DNA of 56,332 bases from Kribbella turkmenica (GCF_004348725.1 NZ_SMKR01000023.1:1-56332); one strand, 5' to 3'; counted from the stretch's first letter, positions 16,289 through 24,682 are shown. Notes: a model not told the origin generated them from the letters alone. Translations and numbers: made by a program.

Positions 16289-16683
16289 TCAGCCGAGACC
16301 CCAGAACGCGTCCTCGGCCGCCTGGTCGACGGAGAACAACCGGACCTCGACGATCCGGTCGCCGGCGATCCGCAGGACGTCGACGCCGTCCTGGTCGAGC
16401 GTCGCCCGGTCGCGCCGGCCCGCGAAGTGCACCGGGATCACGGCCTGATCGGCGTTCACCATCGGTACGCCGCTCACCGACAGCTCGAAGGTCCCGCGCT
16501 GATCGTCGTCATTGCCCCGAGCAACTGATTCACGGCGCCCGCACCGCGATGCGTGCCCGACAGCCGGTTCTCGCCCGGCTGGTGCCAGACGACGTCGTCG
16601 GCGAGCAACCCCGCCACCGCGCCGAAGTCCTTCGCCACCACGGCATCGACGTACTTCCTGGCCACCGCAAGCGTGGAGTCCAC
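16289..16683 (-). pseudogene. SnoaL/NTF2-like protein gene with a frameshift
   Basis: The N-terminal part from GTG 16683 (preceded by AGAGGAACG) reads VDSTLAVARKYVDAVVAKDF and ADDVVWHQPGENRLSGTHRG, a typical SnoaL-like start. Its frame is lost after TTISAG. The other frame then continues TFELSVSGVPMVNADQAVIP to EVRLFSVDQAAEDAFWGLG, which is the expected second half. One missing base near 16489-16494 (a G run) restores a single protein of about 131 residues. SnoaL-like proteins form small cone-shaped folds used in polyketide cyclisation, isomerisation or ligand binding. It lies just upstream of, and on the same strand as, the interrupted HxlR gene. Confidence 0.65.
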
Positions 16684-16789
16684 AGTCGTTCCTCTCGAGT
16701 CGTCTCCTCCATGCTCACGACCGGCGACCACGCACCTCAACGTAACTAATGGGAATGCGTGATCCACCTCACATTTCTACGATCCGAGG

Positions 16790-17611
16790 ATGCGGTACTA
16801 CGAAACGGAACCCGAAGCCGTCTACCAGCAGGTGGCACGCGAGCACACGACCCAATGGAGCGACGCCTTCGAACCCGGTCACCCCGGCGGCTTCGACGAC
16901 TTCCCCAACCGGGCGTTCCTCGAACGGGTACTTCCCGAGCTCGGCGGGGTCGCGGATGTCCTGGAGTACGGCTGTGGCACCGGTCCGGCAGCGTGCTTCC
17001 TTGCCCAGCGCGGTCTCCGGGTTGACGCGGTGGATGTCAGCCCGGAAGCGATCAGGCTGGCTCGTCTGTTCGCCGACGAGCGTGGGCTCCTGGTGAACTT
17101 CGCCGTACAGGACGTGTGCCGTTGGCCGGCGGCGGACAAGCGCTACGACCTCGTCGTCGACAGCTACTGCCTGCAGAACATCGTGCTCGACGAGGACCGG
17201 GCAGCGCTGTTCCGCGGCGCACGTGACCGGCTCGCCCCGACCGGCCACTACCTGATCTCGACCGCCCTCTACGAGCCGGACCGGGTCTACGGCAACGGTC
17301 TCCGCTACGACGCGGCCACAGGTGTCTGCTATCGGGAAGGCCTGCCCTACCGCCGTCACCTCACGGCCGCGGCCCTCCATGCGGAGCTCACCGCGGCAGG
17401 CTTCACGGTGCTCTCGCTCATCGACGGGAACGTCGTCAGTCGTCGCGCCTCCGGGGACCACCGTTCACGAGCCGGCGCCGGCGGTGATACTGGTCGGCGT
17501 GAGCAGAGAGCCGCGGTTGGAGATCGAGTACTGCACGCAGTGCCGGTGGTTGTTGCGGGCGGCGTGGACCGCCCAGGAGCTGCTGACCACCTTCACCACC
17601 GAGCTCGGTGA
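16790..17611 (+). CDS. class I SAM-dependent methyltransferase
   Basis: The N-terminal 220 residues form a Rossmann methyltransferase. Motif I is VLEYGCGTGPAACFLAQRG (about residues 57-75), followed by DAVDVSPEAI, DVCRWPAADKRYDLVVDSYC and an HYLIST strand. The substrate is not evident. After about residue 220 (SLIDGNVVSRR) the sequence becomes Arg/Gly/Ala-rich, and the last 38 codons lie over the SelW-like gene in another frame. The natural end was probably near 17460, and the extension looks like loss of the original stop by a small indel. The ATG at 16790 has only CGAGG directly before it. Confidence 0.75.
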   Translation: MRYYETEPEAVYQQVAREHTTQWSDAFEPGHPGGFDDFPNRAFLERVLPELGGVADVLEYGCGTGPAACFLAQRGLRVDAVDVSPEAIRLARLFADERGLLVNFAVQDVCRWPAADKRYDLVVDSYCLQNIVLDEDRAALFRGARDRLAPTGHYLISTALYEPDRVYGNGLRYDAATGVCYREGLPYRRHLTAAALHAELTAAGFTVLSLIDGNVVSRRASGDHRSRAGAGGDTGRREQRAAVGDRVLHAVPVVVAGGVDRPGAADHLHHRAR

Positions 17612-17780
17612 GGTCGCCCTGGTTCCCGGGACCGGAGGGATCTTCGACGTCCGTCTGGACGGCGAGACCCTCTGGTCCCGGAAGGCGCAGGACGGTTTTC
17701 CCGAGATCGCACCGCTCAAGCAACTGGTCCGCGACCGCATCGCCCCGGACCGCGACCTCGGCCACTCCGACCGCCGCTGA
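17499..17780 (+). CDS. SelW/Rdx-family CXXC protein
   Basis: The 93-residue protein matches the SelT/SelW/SelH (Rdx) family: IEYCTQCRWLLRAAWTAQEL, then PGTGGIFDVRLDGETLW, GFPEIAPLKQLVRDRI and a C-terminal DRDLGHSD. Members have a thioredoxin-like fold with a CXXC or CXXU site, here CTQC with no selenocysteine codon, and are thought to act in thiol redox reactions. I chose the GTG at 17499; a GTG at 17484 is possible. It overlaps the apparent 3' extension of the methyltransferase gene by 113 nt in a different frame. Confidence 0.85.
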   Translation: MSREPRLEIEYCTQCRWLLRAAWTAQELLTTFTTELGEVALVPGTGGIFDVRLDGETLWSRKAQDGFPEIAPLKQLVRDRIAPDRDLGHSDRR

Positions 17781-17796
17781 TCGGCGGGCCTGCGGA

Positions 17797-18798
17797 TCAG
17801 GGGATCTGCAGGACGGGGGCGATGGTCTTCGTGCGCGAGCCCTCGTAGGCGGCGAGCAGGATGCCGAGGACGGCGATGCCCTCCTCCTCGGTGTGGATCG
17901 GGCGGGTCCGGCCGAGCAGCGAGTCGGCGAAGTGACCGATCTCGGCGACGAACGTGTCGACCGGTTCCAGGTCGAACGTCTCGGTCTCGCCGGACCGCAG
18001 CTTGTAGGTCAGCGAACTGCCGTCGCTGGTCAACGACCCGAGCTCACCGACCGCGGAGAAGCGCTCCGTCCCCGGCGCCGGCTGGTACGCCCAACTCGTC
18101 ACCAGCTGACCGACGGCCCCGTTGTCGAACCTGATCAGAACCTGCGCCGAGTCCTCGCCCTCCATGAACTTCAGCCGGTGCGTCGACAACATCGCGGTCG
18201 CCTCGACCGGCGAACCGCCGGCCAGGTGCAGCATCAGGTACGTCGGGTGGTACCCGGTGTCGATCAGCTCGCCACCACCACTCGTCCTGCTGCTCGCCCG
18301 CCAGCCCATGCTGCTCGGGTCGAAGTCGTTGAAGAAGCTGTCCGTGGTCCGGACCTCGTACACGGTCCCGATGGTGCCGGCCTCGAGCAGTTCCTTCGCC
18401 TTGGCCACGGCCGGCAGGAACAGCTGGTTGTGCGCGCACATCAGCGTCACGCCGTTCTCCTGCACCGCCTTCCGGACGTCGGCGGCCTCGTCCGCGGTCA
18501 GGCAGAGCGGCTTCTCGCACAGGATGTGCTTGCCGGCCTCGGCCGCGGCGATGATCGCGTCCCGGTGCAGGTGGTGCGGCAGGCAGATGTCGACCGCGTC
18601 GATGTCCGCGCTCGCGAGCATCTCCCGGTAGTCGACGTACGCCGTCGCACCCAGCTCATCACCACGCGCGACAGCCGTCGCCTCCACCGCGTCGGCGACG
18701 GCGGTGATCCCGATCCGATCGGCGTGCTCGGCGTACCCGCGGATGTGGGCTCCGGCGATCCCGCCGCCGCCGATCAGCCCGACCTTGATCTGTGGCAT
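17797..18798 (-). CDS. Gfo/Idh/MocA family oxidoreductase
   Basis: The 333-residue protein has an NAD(P)-binding Rossmann start (IKVGLIGGGGIAGAHIRGYA), the family EKP motif in HILCEKPLCL (about residue 95) and a C-terminal catalytic domain with GGGELIDTGYHPTYLML, whose Asp/His pair is typical. These enzymes oxidise or reduce a sugar or polyol using NAD(P). It lies 1 nt after the stop of the second oxidoreductase gene, so the two form an operon. The LacI-type site upstream suggests control by a sugar signal. The substrate is unknown. Confidence 0.88.
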   Translation of the reverse strand: MPQIKVGLIGGGGIAGAHIRGYAEHADRIGITAVADAVEATAVARGDELGATAYVDYREMLASADIDAVDICLPHHLHRDAIIAAAEAGKHILCEKPLCLTADEAADVRKAVQENGVTLMCAHNQLFLPAVAKAKELLEAGTIGTVYEVRTTDSFFNDFDPSSMGWRASSRTSGGGELIDTGYHPTYLMLHLAGGSPVEATAMLSTHRLKFMEGEDSAQVLIRFDNGAVGQLVTSWAYQPAPGTERFSAVGELGSLTSDGSSLTYKLRSGETETFDLEPVDTFVAEIGHFADSLLGRTRPIHTEEEGIAVLGILLAAYEGSRTKTIAPVLQIP

Positions 18799-18799
18799 G

Positions 18800-19777
18800 T
18801 CAGCCTCCGTAGGAGATGGTTCGGCCCTCGTCGGCGGCCTGGTTGGCGGCGACGACCAGACGGGTCAGCTCGACCGCGCGGTGCAGGTTGTCGTCGGCCC
18901 GGGTGCCGTTGGTGATGTGGTCGACCCACTGGGCGAACGGGTCGGGGACGTGCTCGGGCACCGGCACCTGGCGGTCGCCGACCTGGAGCACGTTGCCGGC
19001 CTCGGTGTAGGTCAGGCTGCTCTCGGTCCCGAAGACCTCGATCGTGAACGGGTTCCGGCTGGTGAAACCTGCCTCGATCACCCCGATCGCCTGGTCGGCG
19101 TACCCGACGGTGACGACGGCGTTGTCCTCCAGCCCGCGGCCGTTGACGGACCGGTACGTCGCACTGACCGTGTCCGGCGTGGTGCCGAGGAACAACTGCA
19201 CCAGGTAGACCGGGTGAGACCCGAGATCGGTGAGCGCGCCGCCGATCGCCGTCTTCTGGTCGAAGAACCGTTGCGGCAGCCAGCCGTCACCACCGTCGCG
19301 CGGAATCGCCCCGTCGTGCGACAACCGGACCCGCGCGTAGGTGAGCTGCCCGAGCTCACCGCTCGCGATGATCTCCTTGACGGCCTGCGTGTACCCGTGC
19401 GACAGCCGCGGCAGCGAGACGACCACCTTGGCGCCGTTCGCGTCGGCCGCCGCGAGGATCTCCTCCGCCTCCGCCACGGTCGGCGCGAGCAGCTTCTCGG
19501 TGAAGATGTGCTTCCCCGCGTTCGCCGCCTTGACCATGATGTCGCGGTGGTCACTCGTCGGCGTGGTGATCACCACCCCGTCCACGTCGGCCAGCACCGC
19601 GTCCAGATCCGAACTGAACGGCACCCCGAACTCGTCGGCCCCGGCCTGCCCCAGCTCCACATCGTCGTCCCACACCCCGACGAGCTCAGTCCCGGGATGC
19701 GCCTGAGCCTGCCGCGCGTAGTCCCTCGCATGAACATGCCAGAACCCCAGCACCGCGACCTTCAGCGGTTTAGACAC
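18800..19777 (-). CDS. Gfo/Idh/MocA family oxidoreductase
   Basis: The 325-residue protein begins MSKPLKVAVLGFWHVHARDY, with the Rossmann glycine pattern replaced by GFWHVHA, a variant seen in some members. It keeps the EK dyad in HIFTEKLLAPT (about residues 92-102) and the LTDLGSHPVYLV catalytic segment. It starts at a GTG with a strong GAGGAGG upstream and is the first gene of the oxidoreductase pair. The two proteins are only distantly alike and may act on different steps or form a mixed complex, which is inference. The nearest regulatory signal is the palindrome at 19805. Confidence 0.88.
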   Translation of the reverse strand: MSKPLKVAVLGFWHVHARDYARQAQAHPGTELVGVWDDDVELGQAGADEFGVPFSSDLDAVLADVDGVVITTPTSDHRDIMVKAANAGKHIFTEKLLAPTVAEAEEILAAADANGAKVVVSLPRLSHGYTQAVKEIIASGELGQLTYARVRLSHDGAIPRDGGDGWLPQRFFDQKTAIGGALTDLGSHPVYLVQLFLGTTPDTVSATYRSVNGRGLEDNAVVTVGYADQAIGVIEAGFTSRNPFTIEVFGTESSLTYTEAGNVLQVGDRQVPVPEHVPDPFAQWVDHITNGTRADDNLHRAVELTRLVVAANQAADEGRTISYGG

Positions 19778-19804
19778 CCTGCCTCCTCGCCGAACCCACT
19801 AGAC

Positions 19805-19816
19805 GGAAACGTTCCC
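19805..19816. promoter_or_regulatory. LacI-type operator upstream of oxidoreductase pair
   Basis: GGAAACGTTCCC is a near-perfect palindrome with a central ACGT, a classical LacI/GalR-type core. It lies 27 nt upstream of the GTG of the first oxidoreductase gene. No LacI gene is adjacent, so the regulator is probably encoded elsewhere. Confidence 0.55.
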
Positions 19817-19994
19817 GCCCTACCTTGCCAACCCCCGCGCCGGGTTACACCCCCACCGGCGATTCGTCCCACCACCCGGACCCACCCGGAGCCCAGGGCA
19901 ACAGACCAGCTGACGGAGAGGTCTGTTCAAGACCCTGCGTCGCCCCGTCAACCAGCATCGCCCGTGGCCGAGGGATCCGCAGATCAGACTGGCG

Positions 19995-21659
19995 TCACTG
20001 CCACAGGGCGTGTTCGCTGACGAACGCCGACGCATCGGGAGGCCTCGGCGGAGGCGGCGCCTTGAGCCATCGCGCCAGATCAGCCACGGTCCAGTCCAGC
20101 TCGACTCCCGCCCGTCCCGCCGATGCCGCCCGCTCTGCCCGACGCTCACGCAATTGCTGACGGGTGATGAGCAGGAGGAGCAGGCCCCCGACGGCGTGCG
20201 GCACCAACTCGGGACTCGATCTGAGCCAGTTGACGTACCGCTCGGCCATCGTCGCGGTCCTGGTCGCCTTCGGCAGGTCGATGACCAACGCCGTCTCGCC
20301 GACCTCCCAGACACCTTCGACCGGATCCACCTTCGCACGGTCGAGCGTGAAGTCGTCCGCCGAGCCCGGCAGGAGAGCCGTGGCTATCAGCAGGTGAGTA
20401 CCCAGTTCCAACTCGGTGTCGACTTCAACGATCCCCAACGCTCCGAGCTGCGCGTCGTCCCCCGACAGATCCAGGCCGAGCTCTTCACGCGTTTCGCGGA
20501 CGAGTGCGGCGATCGCATCCGGAAAGCCGTGCGGATCGACGTCCGCACGCACGCCTTCCCTGCTGGCAAGCTCACAGTTGCCGCTCACCGTGGAAGCAAA
20601 GGCTCCGGGATAGACGACGTAGTCGGAGCGTCGAACCAGCAGAACCTTTTCATCCCGGTCCATCGCCAGCAGACTCAACGACAACAGGCGGGACAGCCCT
20701 GGAGTACGACTGACAGCCGCACCGGCCGGCGACTGTGTCGCCCTGAATGCGAAATACGTGGTCTCACTGATACACAGGTGGAGCTTCTGTCGACCCGTGA
20801 CACGATCCATCTCGACGCGAAGTCCAGGCCCGTGCCATCGAGTCAGCACGCCGTCGAAGCTCTGCAAATCGACCTGAGCAACCTTCGCTTCGTCGACCAC
20901 GCACATCAACTCCCGCTCCAGACCGTCCGGCGATGCCGATACCGGTTGACCCTGCAGTGCCACCCGATAGGGCTGGAACGAGACACCGACCGAGGCAAAC
21001 GTGATCGGCGACCGGGCAGTGTTCATGTATGGCCAGGCCACCAGCCGCACGGCCCGCTCGAACGTGATCCCGTCCGCGCCGGCCACGGGACGCAATTCGA
21101 CTCCACTTCCTCTCGGAATCGGGCCCTCGTCCGCAAGATCCAGGGGATGGAACGTCGACCACCGGCGCAGCTGCCCTGCCGTCGCGCGGGCGCAGGCGTA
21201 CTCTTCCGCAACCAGTGGGCCAGCGGTGGATCGCAATAGCCACCGGCGACGCACCGCGACCGCGTAGGCGTCATACCCGTCGGCGAGTAAGAGCATTCGC
21301 CGCTCGTACTCAGGTCCATCCTTGACACCGGCGAAGGTGAAGGGGATCCGCACACGCGGCTTCCACCCTGGCAGCTCTTCGTCGGCGAACGCTGCGATCA
21401 TCGAGGAGATCCAAGCGATCTCCTCCTGGACCAATGGCTTGCCCCGGGTGACGCGCTGCGCAACAAGTCGTTTGGTCGACAACCCGAAGCGCCACCGCCC
21501 CACTTTCCACCCTGCTCGACGCAAGGCAGGAAGCAGGTAACGACGCCGTCTGCTGAACAGCGCATACGCCTGAAAACGCGACCACCCCAGGAGTGCACCG
21601 ATCACCAGCGCAATCAGCGCGAGCCCAGCGCCAACGATGTTCGACCAACCGACCACCAC
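19995..21659 (-). CDS. membrane-anchored protein with C-terminal Nudix-like domain
   Basis: From GTG 21659 the 554-residue product has one N-terminal transmembrane helix (WSNIVGAGLALIALVIGALLGW). A basic stretch follows, then about 280 residues I cannot assign, then a Nudix-like domain at about 325-480. There the second half of the box survives as REtREELGL, but the glycine and first glutamate are not at their usual spacing; an insertion of about 15 residues precedes it. Catalytic ability is uncertain. The tail has ITRQQLRERRAERAASAG and a Pro-rich end. The frame is open to 21812, but the extra codons run into the repeat region. Third positions are less GC-rich than in neighbours, hinting at an accessory origin. 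Confidence 0.65.
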   Translation of the reverse strand: MVVGWSNIVGAGLALIALVIGALLGWSRFQAYALFSRRRRYLLPALRRAGWKVGRWRFGLSTKRLVAQRVTRGKPLVQEEIAWISSMIAAFADEELPGWKPRVRIPFTFAGVKDGPEYERRMLLLADGYDAYAVAVRRRWLLRSTAGPLVAEEYACARATAGQLRRWSTFHPLDLADEGPIPRGSGVELRPVAGADGITFERAVRLVAWPYMNTARSPITFASVGVSFQPYRVALQGQPVSASPDGLERELMCVVDEAKVAQVDLQSFDGVLTRWHGPGLRVEMDRVTGRQKLHLCISETTYFAFRATQSPAGAAVSRTPGLSRLLSLSLLAMDRDEKVLLVRRSDYVVYPGAFASTVSGNCELASREGVRADVDPHGFPDAIAALVRETREELGLDLSGDDAQLGALGIVEVDTELELGTHLLIATALLPGSADDFTLDRAKVDPVEGVWEVGETALVIDLPKATRTATMAERYVNWLRSSPELVPHAVGGLLLLLITRQQLRERRAERAASAGRAGVELDWTVADLARWLKAPPPPRPPDASAFVSEHALWQ

Positions 21660-21782
21660 GTCGAAGTCGATGCCGCCACCCCCATCACGGTCCAGACCGT
21701 TGGACAACCGTAGCGGTCGAGCCCACTGCAGATCGAGAGCCCAGCGGCGCGGTCGGCCGCGTGTGCAGGCCACAGTCGCGCA

Positions 21783-21942
21783 CACGACCACATGCCAACC
21801 CCCTACCAGCATTCAACCCAACGGACGCCAGCCACACACCGCGGACGACAGCCCGCAGGATGAGGGCGGTAGCCCGCACCCAGGGCGGGTCGGAGCGGCG
21901 GCGAGCACAGCGACGGAGGAGCCGCGCGTAGCGGACGCGTGG
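21783..21942. repeat. REP-like repeat unit 1
   Basis: This 160-nt unit matches the next unit (21961-22124) along most of its length. It runs from CACGACCACATGCC to GCCGCGCGTAGCGGACGCG. It contains two short stem-loops of the form GCGGaC-gaca-GCCCGC and GAGGGC-ggta-GCCCGC. It lies in the gap between the Nudix-like gene start and the sensor-kinase fusion stop. Confidence 0.7.
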
Positions 21943-21960
21943 AAGAGACCACAGCTGCCC

Positions 21961-22124
21961 CACGACCACATGCCGACGACCCACACAGCGTTCAACCAAG
22001 CGGGCGACAGCACACGCACCGCGGGCGACAGCCCGCCAACTGGGGGCGGCAGCCCGCGCAACCCAGGGTGGGTGGGAGCGGCGGCGAGCACGGCGACGCA
22101 GGAGCCGCGCGTAGCGGACGCGTG
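21961..22124. repeat. REP-like repeat unit 2
   Basis: This is the second tandem unit, with a period of about 178 nt. Its stem-loops are more perfect than those of unit 1: GCGGGCGACAGCCCGC at 22021-22036 and GGGCGGCAGCCC just after it. The 3' part, GGGAGCGGCGGCGAGCACGG through GTAGCGGACGCGTGG, recurs in shortened form at 36730-36779. Bordering 22130, it could also help end transcription of converging genes. Confidence 0.7.
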
Positions 22125-22129
22125 GGTGA

Positions 22130-24682
22130 CTACCGGGGTGGATCACTGACGCACGTGGTCGGCATGGCTGTCGGGGCGGCCGGGATCAGCGACTGCGCCC
22201 GGTCACGGCCCAGGTTCCACTCGAGCCAGTCGTCGTCGCTGCGTTCGCGGTCGGCCATCGCGCAGTCGGCCACGTCGTCCGGAAGCTCGGCCAGCACCGG
22301 TACCGCGTCGTCCGAAAGCCCTTGCAGATAGGACCAATCCACCTTGCCGGTCTCGGCGTACCGGTCCAGGTTGTGCTGGGCGACCCACGCATCCGGGTTG
22401 AGTACCGCCAGCCCGAGCAGGAGGCTTGCGCCGCTGAGCAGCGCCGCCCGCGGCAGCCAGGACGCCTTCATGGTCACGCCGGCCACCATCACACCGATCA
22501 CGAGCAGGCCTAGCCAGCCCTCGAAGACGTCGACCAGCAACCGGAGCTCGGTGAACCCGTACGCCTCCTGGTAGACGTGCATCCGGTAGAGCGCGGACGC
22601 GACCACCACCAACGTCAGCAGACACAGCAGGCCGAGGGACGCGCGCAACCAGGTCACGTCCGCGGTCGTGGCGCGCGGTGCCTTCCGGGCGGCCGCCCAG
22701 ACGACGAGCAGCGTCAGCGCGGTCGCCACCGTGAGCTGACCGAAGCCCTGGTGAACGTACTCCGCGTAGGTCAGGCCGGTGATGCGCTCCAGGTACTCGT
22801 GCCCGCCGAAGTTGGCGGTGGCCTGCGCGGCCAGGAAGACCAGGAACACCGCGTCGACCAGCAGTACCGGCACGAGCCACTCGTAGCGTCGCGCGACCGG
22901 CCGAACCGGGCCGCTGCCGGTGTCGACGTTCGGCGGGTTCAGCCCGAGGTACGTCGCTGCCAGCACGACCCCACCGACGGCCACGGTGACGAAGGCCCGC
23001 AGTACGAACGTGTCGATCTCGAGGTCCGGGACGATCGCGCCGGCCCACTCCGCGAAGATCGCGTCGGCCGAGGCGAACAGCAGACCGAAAACCACGACCC
23101 CGAGCAACGACCACAGGATCGTCCGCAACGCCGCCGCGCTCGTCCGCAGTCCCTTGACGGCCTGCGCGGAGCGACCGAGCCACGGAAGACCACGCAACCC
23201 GGCGAGCGGCCAGGACACGCCGGCCGCGACGAACGACGGCAGCGTGCGGCCGTTCACCAGACCGGCCATACACACCGCGGCGCCAGCCATCAGGCACAGG
23301 ACCACGATCCACTCGGCGTCCCGCAGTACGGAGGTCGCGGCCAGGAGCACGCACAGCGCGGCACAGGCCTGGGTGAAGCGCGACCGGCGGTTCACGCTGA
23401 ACGTCAGGATCGCCGCGCCCGCCGCCAGCAGGACGACGAACGTGCCGATACCGAGACTGCGGAAAGGCAGGACGATGCCGGCCAGTACGCCGACGCCCAG
23501 GCAGTACAGGACCGCTCGCACATTGCCCGGAAGGTCGACCTCGGGCCAGAACCTGCCGAACAACATGTCCATCCCGGACTCCGGCGGTCGCTGTGCGACG
23601 GGTACGACGGGTGCGGGAGTCTCGACGGGCTTCGTCATGACGGGCTCCTGTGCCTTCCTGATCACGTGAACGTGGTGTTTCGGTTCGCTCGGCAGGTCGA
23701 CCCGGACCCGGGCTCCGGTACGGCGTGGCGCCGGATCGACGAAGTGGATGCTGCCGCCGTGCAAGTCGGTGACCCAGCGGGCGATCGCAAGCCCGAGACC
23801 GGTGCCGCCACCGCCTTCGGCCTCGGTCAACGTGCCGAACCGTTCGAAGACGCGGTCCCGGTCGGCGACCGGGATCCCGGGCCCTTCGTCGGCGACCTCC
23901 AGCCGCCATCCCGAACCCGTCGTCCGGGCAGTGAGCTCGACGACCCCGCCGGCCGGACTGTGCCGGGACGCGTTGTCGAGCAGGTTGGCGATCAACTGGT
24001 GGAGTCGCGCCGGGTCCGCGGGGACAATGAGCTCCGGTGGCGTGACGCGTACGTCGTACTGCACCTGGCGACCGGCCACTCGCGCCTCGGCCACGGCCCG
24101 CTCCAGCAACTCCGCGACAGACACCTCGGTGGTGGACAGCCGAGCGGCACCGGCATCGACGCGGGCCAGATCCAGCAGGTCGTTCGCGAGAGCGGACAGC
24201 CGCTCCGCCTGGTCGAGCGCCGTCCGCAGGGCGACCGGATCCGGCTCGGCGACACCGTCGACCAGGTTCTCGAGTACGGCGCACAACGCGGCGAGCGGCG
24301 TCCGCAGCTCGTGGCTCACGTTCGCGACCAGCTCGCGGCGCTGGCGGTCGACCGCGGCCAGGTCCTCGGCCATCCGGTTGAACGCCCGGGCCAGCTCGCC
24401 CACCTCGTCACTCGAACTCGCGCTGACCCGGGCCGAGTAGTCGCCGCGCGCCATCCCCCGGGCAGCCGCGGTCATCTCGCGCAGCGGCGACGTCATGCCG
24501 ACCGCCAGCAACTGGGTCACGCCCAGCGCCAGCCCCACCGTGACCGGGATGCTCAACCAGAGCGGGACGCTGCCGGCCGCACCGACGGCCGCGACGATCG
24601 AGGCCACGATGACGCTGATCGCGACGAGCAGCCCGAGCTTGACCTTGACCGACGTGACGTGGTCCATCAACAGGCCGCTCAC
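22130..24682 (-). CDS. sensor histidine kinase fused to DUF4153/DUF4173 membrane domain
   Basis: One uninterrupted 850-residue frame. Residues 1-348 are a classical HAMP kinase: two transmembrane helices (about 12-60), HAMP, H-box VSHELRTPL with the phospho-His, N-box ANLLDNASRH, G1 ADEGPGIP and G2 GGGTGLGLAI. With no stop, residues 349-850 continue as a polytopic DUF4153/DUF4173 protein (FGLLFASADAIFAEW, YLGLNPP, NLDRYAETGKVDWSYLQGLS). An internal ATG (23638) has AGGAG 6 nt before it, so a separate membrane protein may also be made. The GTG start overlaps the response-regulator stop (GTGA). Fusion of the two parts is what I see; its function is unknown, and a missed base is the main alternative. 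Confidence 0.8.
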   Translation of the reverse strand: MSGLLMDHVTSVKVKLGLLVAISVIVASIVAAVGAAGSVPLWLSIPVTVGLALGVTQLLAVGMTSPLREMTAAARGMARGDYSARVSASSSDEVGELARAFNRMAEDLAAVDRQRRELVANVSHELRTPLAALCAVLENLVDGVAEPDPVALRTALDQAERLSALANDLLDLARVDAGAARLSTTEVSVAELLERAVAEARVAGRQVQYDVRVTPPELIVPADPARLHQLIANLLDNASRHSPAGGVVELTARTTGSGWRLEVADEGPGIPVADRDRVFERFGTLTEAEGGGGTGLGLAIARWVTDLHGGSIHFVDPAPRRTGARVRVDLPSEPKHHVHVIRKAQEPVMTKPVETPAPVVPVAQRPPESGMDMLFGRFWPEVDLPGNVRAVLYCLGVGVLAGIVLPFRSLGIGTFVVLLAAGAAILTFSVNRRSRFTQACAALCVLLAATSVLRDAEWIVVLCLMAGAAVCMAGLVNGRTLPSFVAAGVSWPLAGLRGLPWLGRSAQAVKGLRTSAAALRTILWSLLGVVVFGLLFASADAIFAEWAGAIVPDLEIDTFVLRAFVTVAVGGVVLAATYLGLNPPNVDTGSGPVRPVARRYEWLVPVLLVDAVFLVFLAAQATANFGGHEYLERITGLTYAEYVHQGFGQLTVATALTLLVVWAAARKAPRATTADVTWLRASLGLLCLLTLVVVASALYRMHVYQEAYGFTELRLLVDVFEGWLGLLVIGVMVAGVTMKASWLPRAALLSGASLLLGLAVLNPDAWVAQHNLDRYAETGKVDWSYLQGLSDDAVPVLAELPDDVADCAMADRERSDDDWLEWNLGRDRAQSLIPAAPTAMPTTCVSDPPR

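Noticed and set aside
17536..17547. Selenocysteine in the SelW-like protein
   Set aside because: The active site reads CTQC with two ordinary Cys codons; there is no in-frame TGA at the site.
21783..22124. CRISPR array
   Set aside because: There are only two long, imperfect units, with no short identical repeats, no regular spacers and no cas genes nearby.
21813..22129. Plus- and minus-strand small proteins in the repeat array
   Set aside because: Similar short peptides appear in each unit only because the DNA repeats. The hairpin symmetry explains the conservation better than coding.
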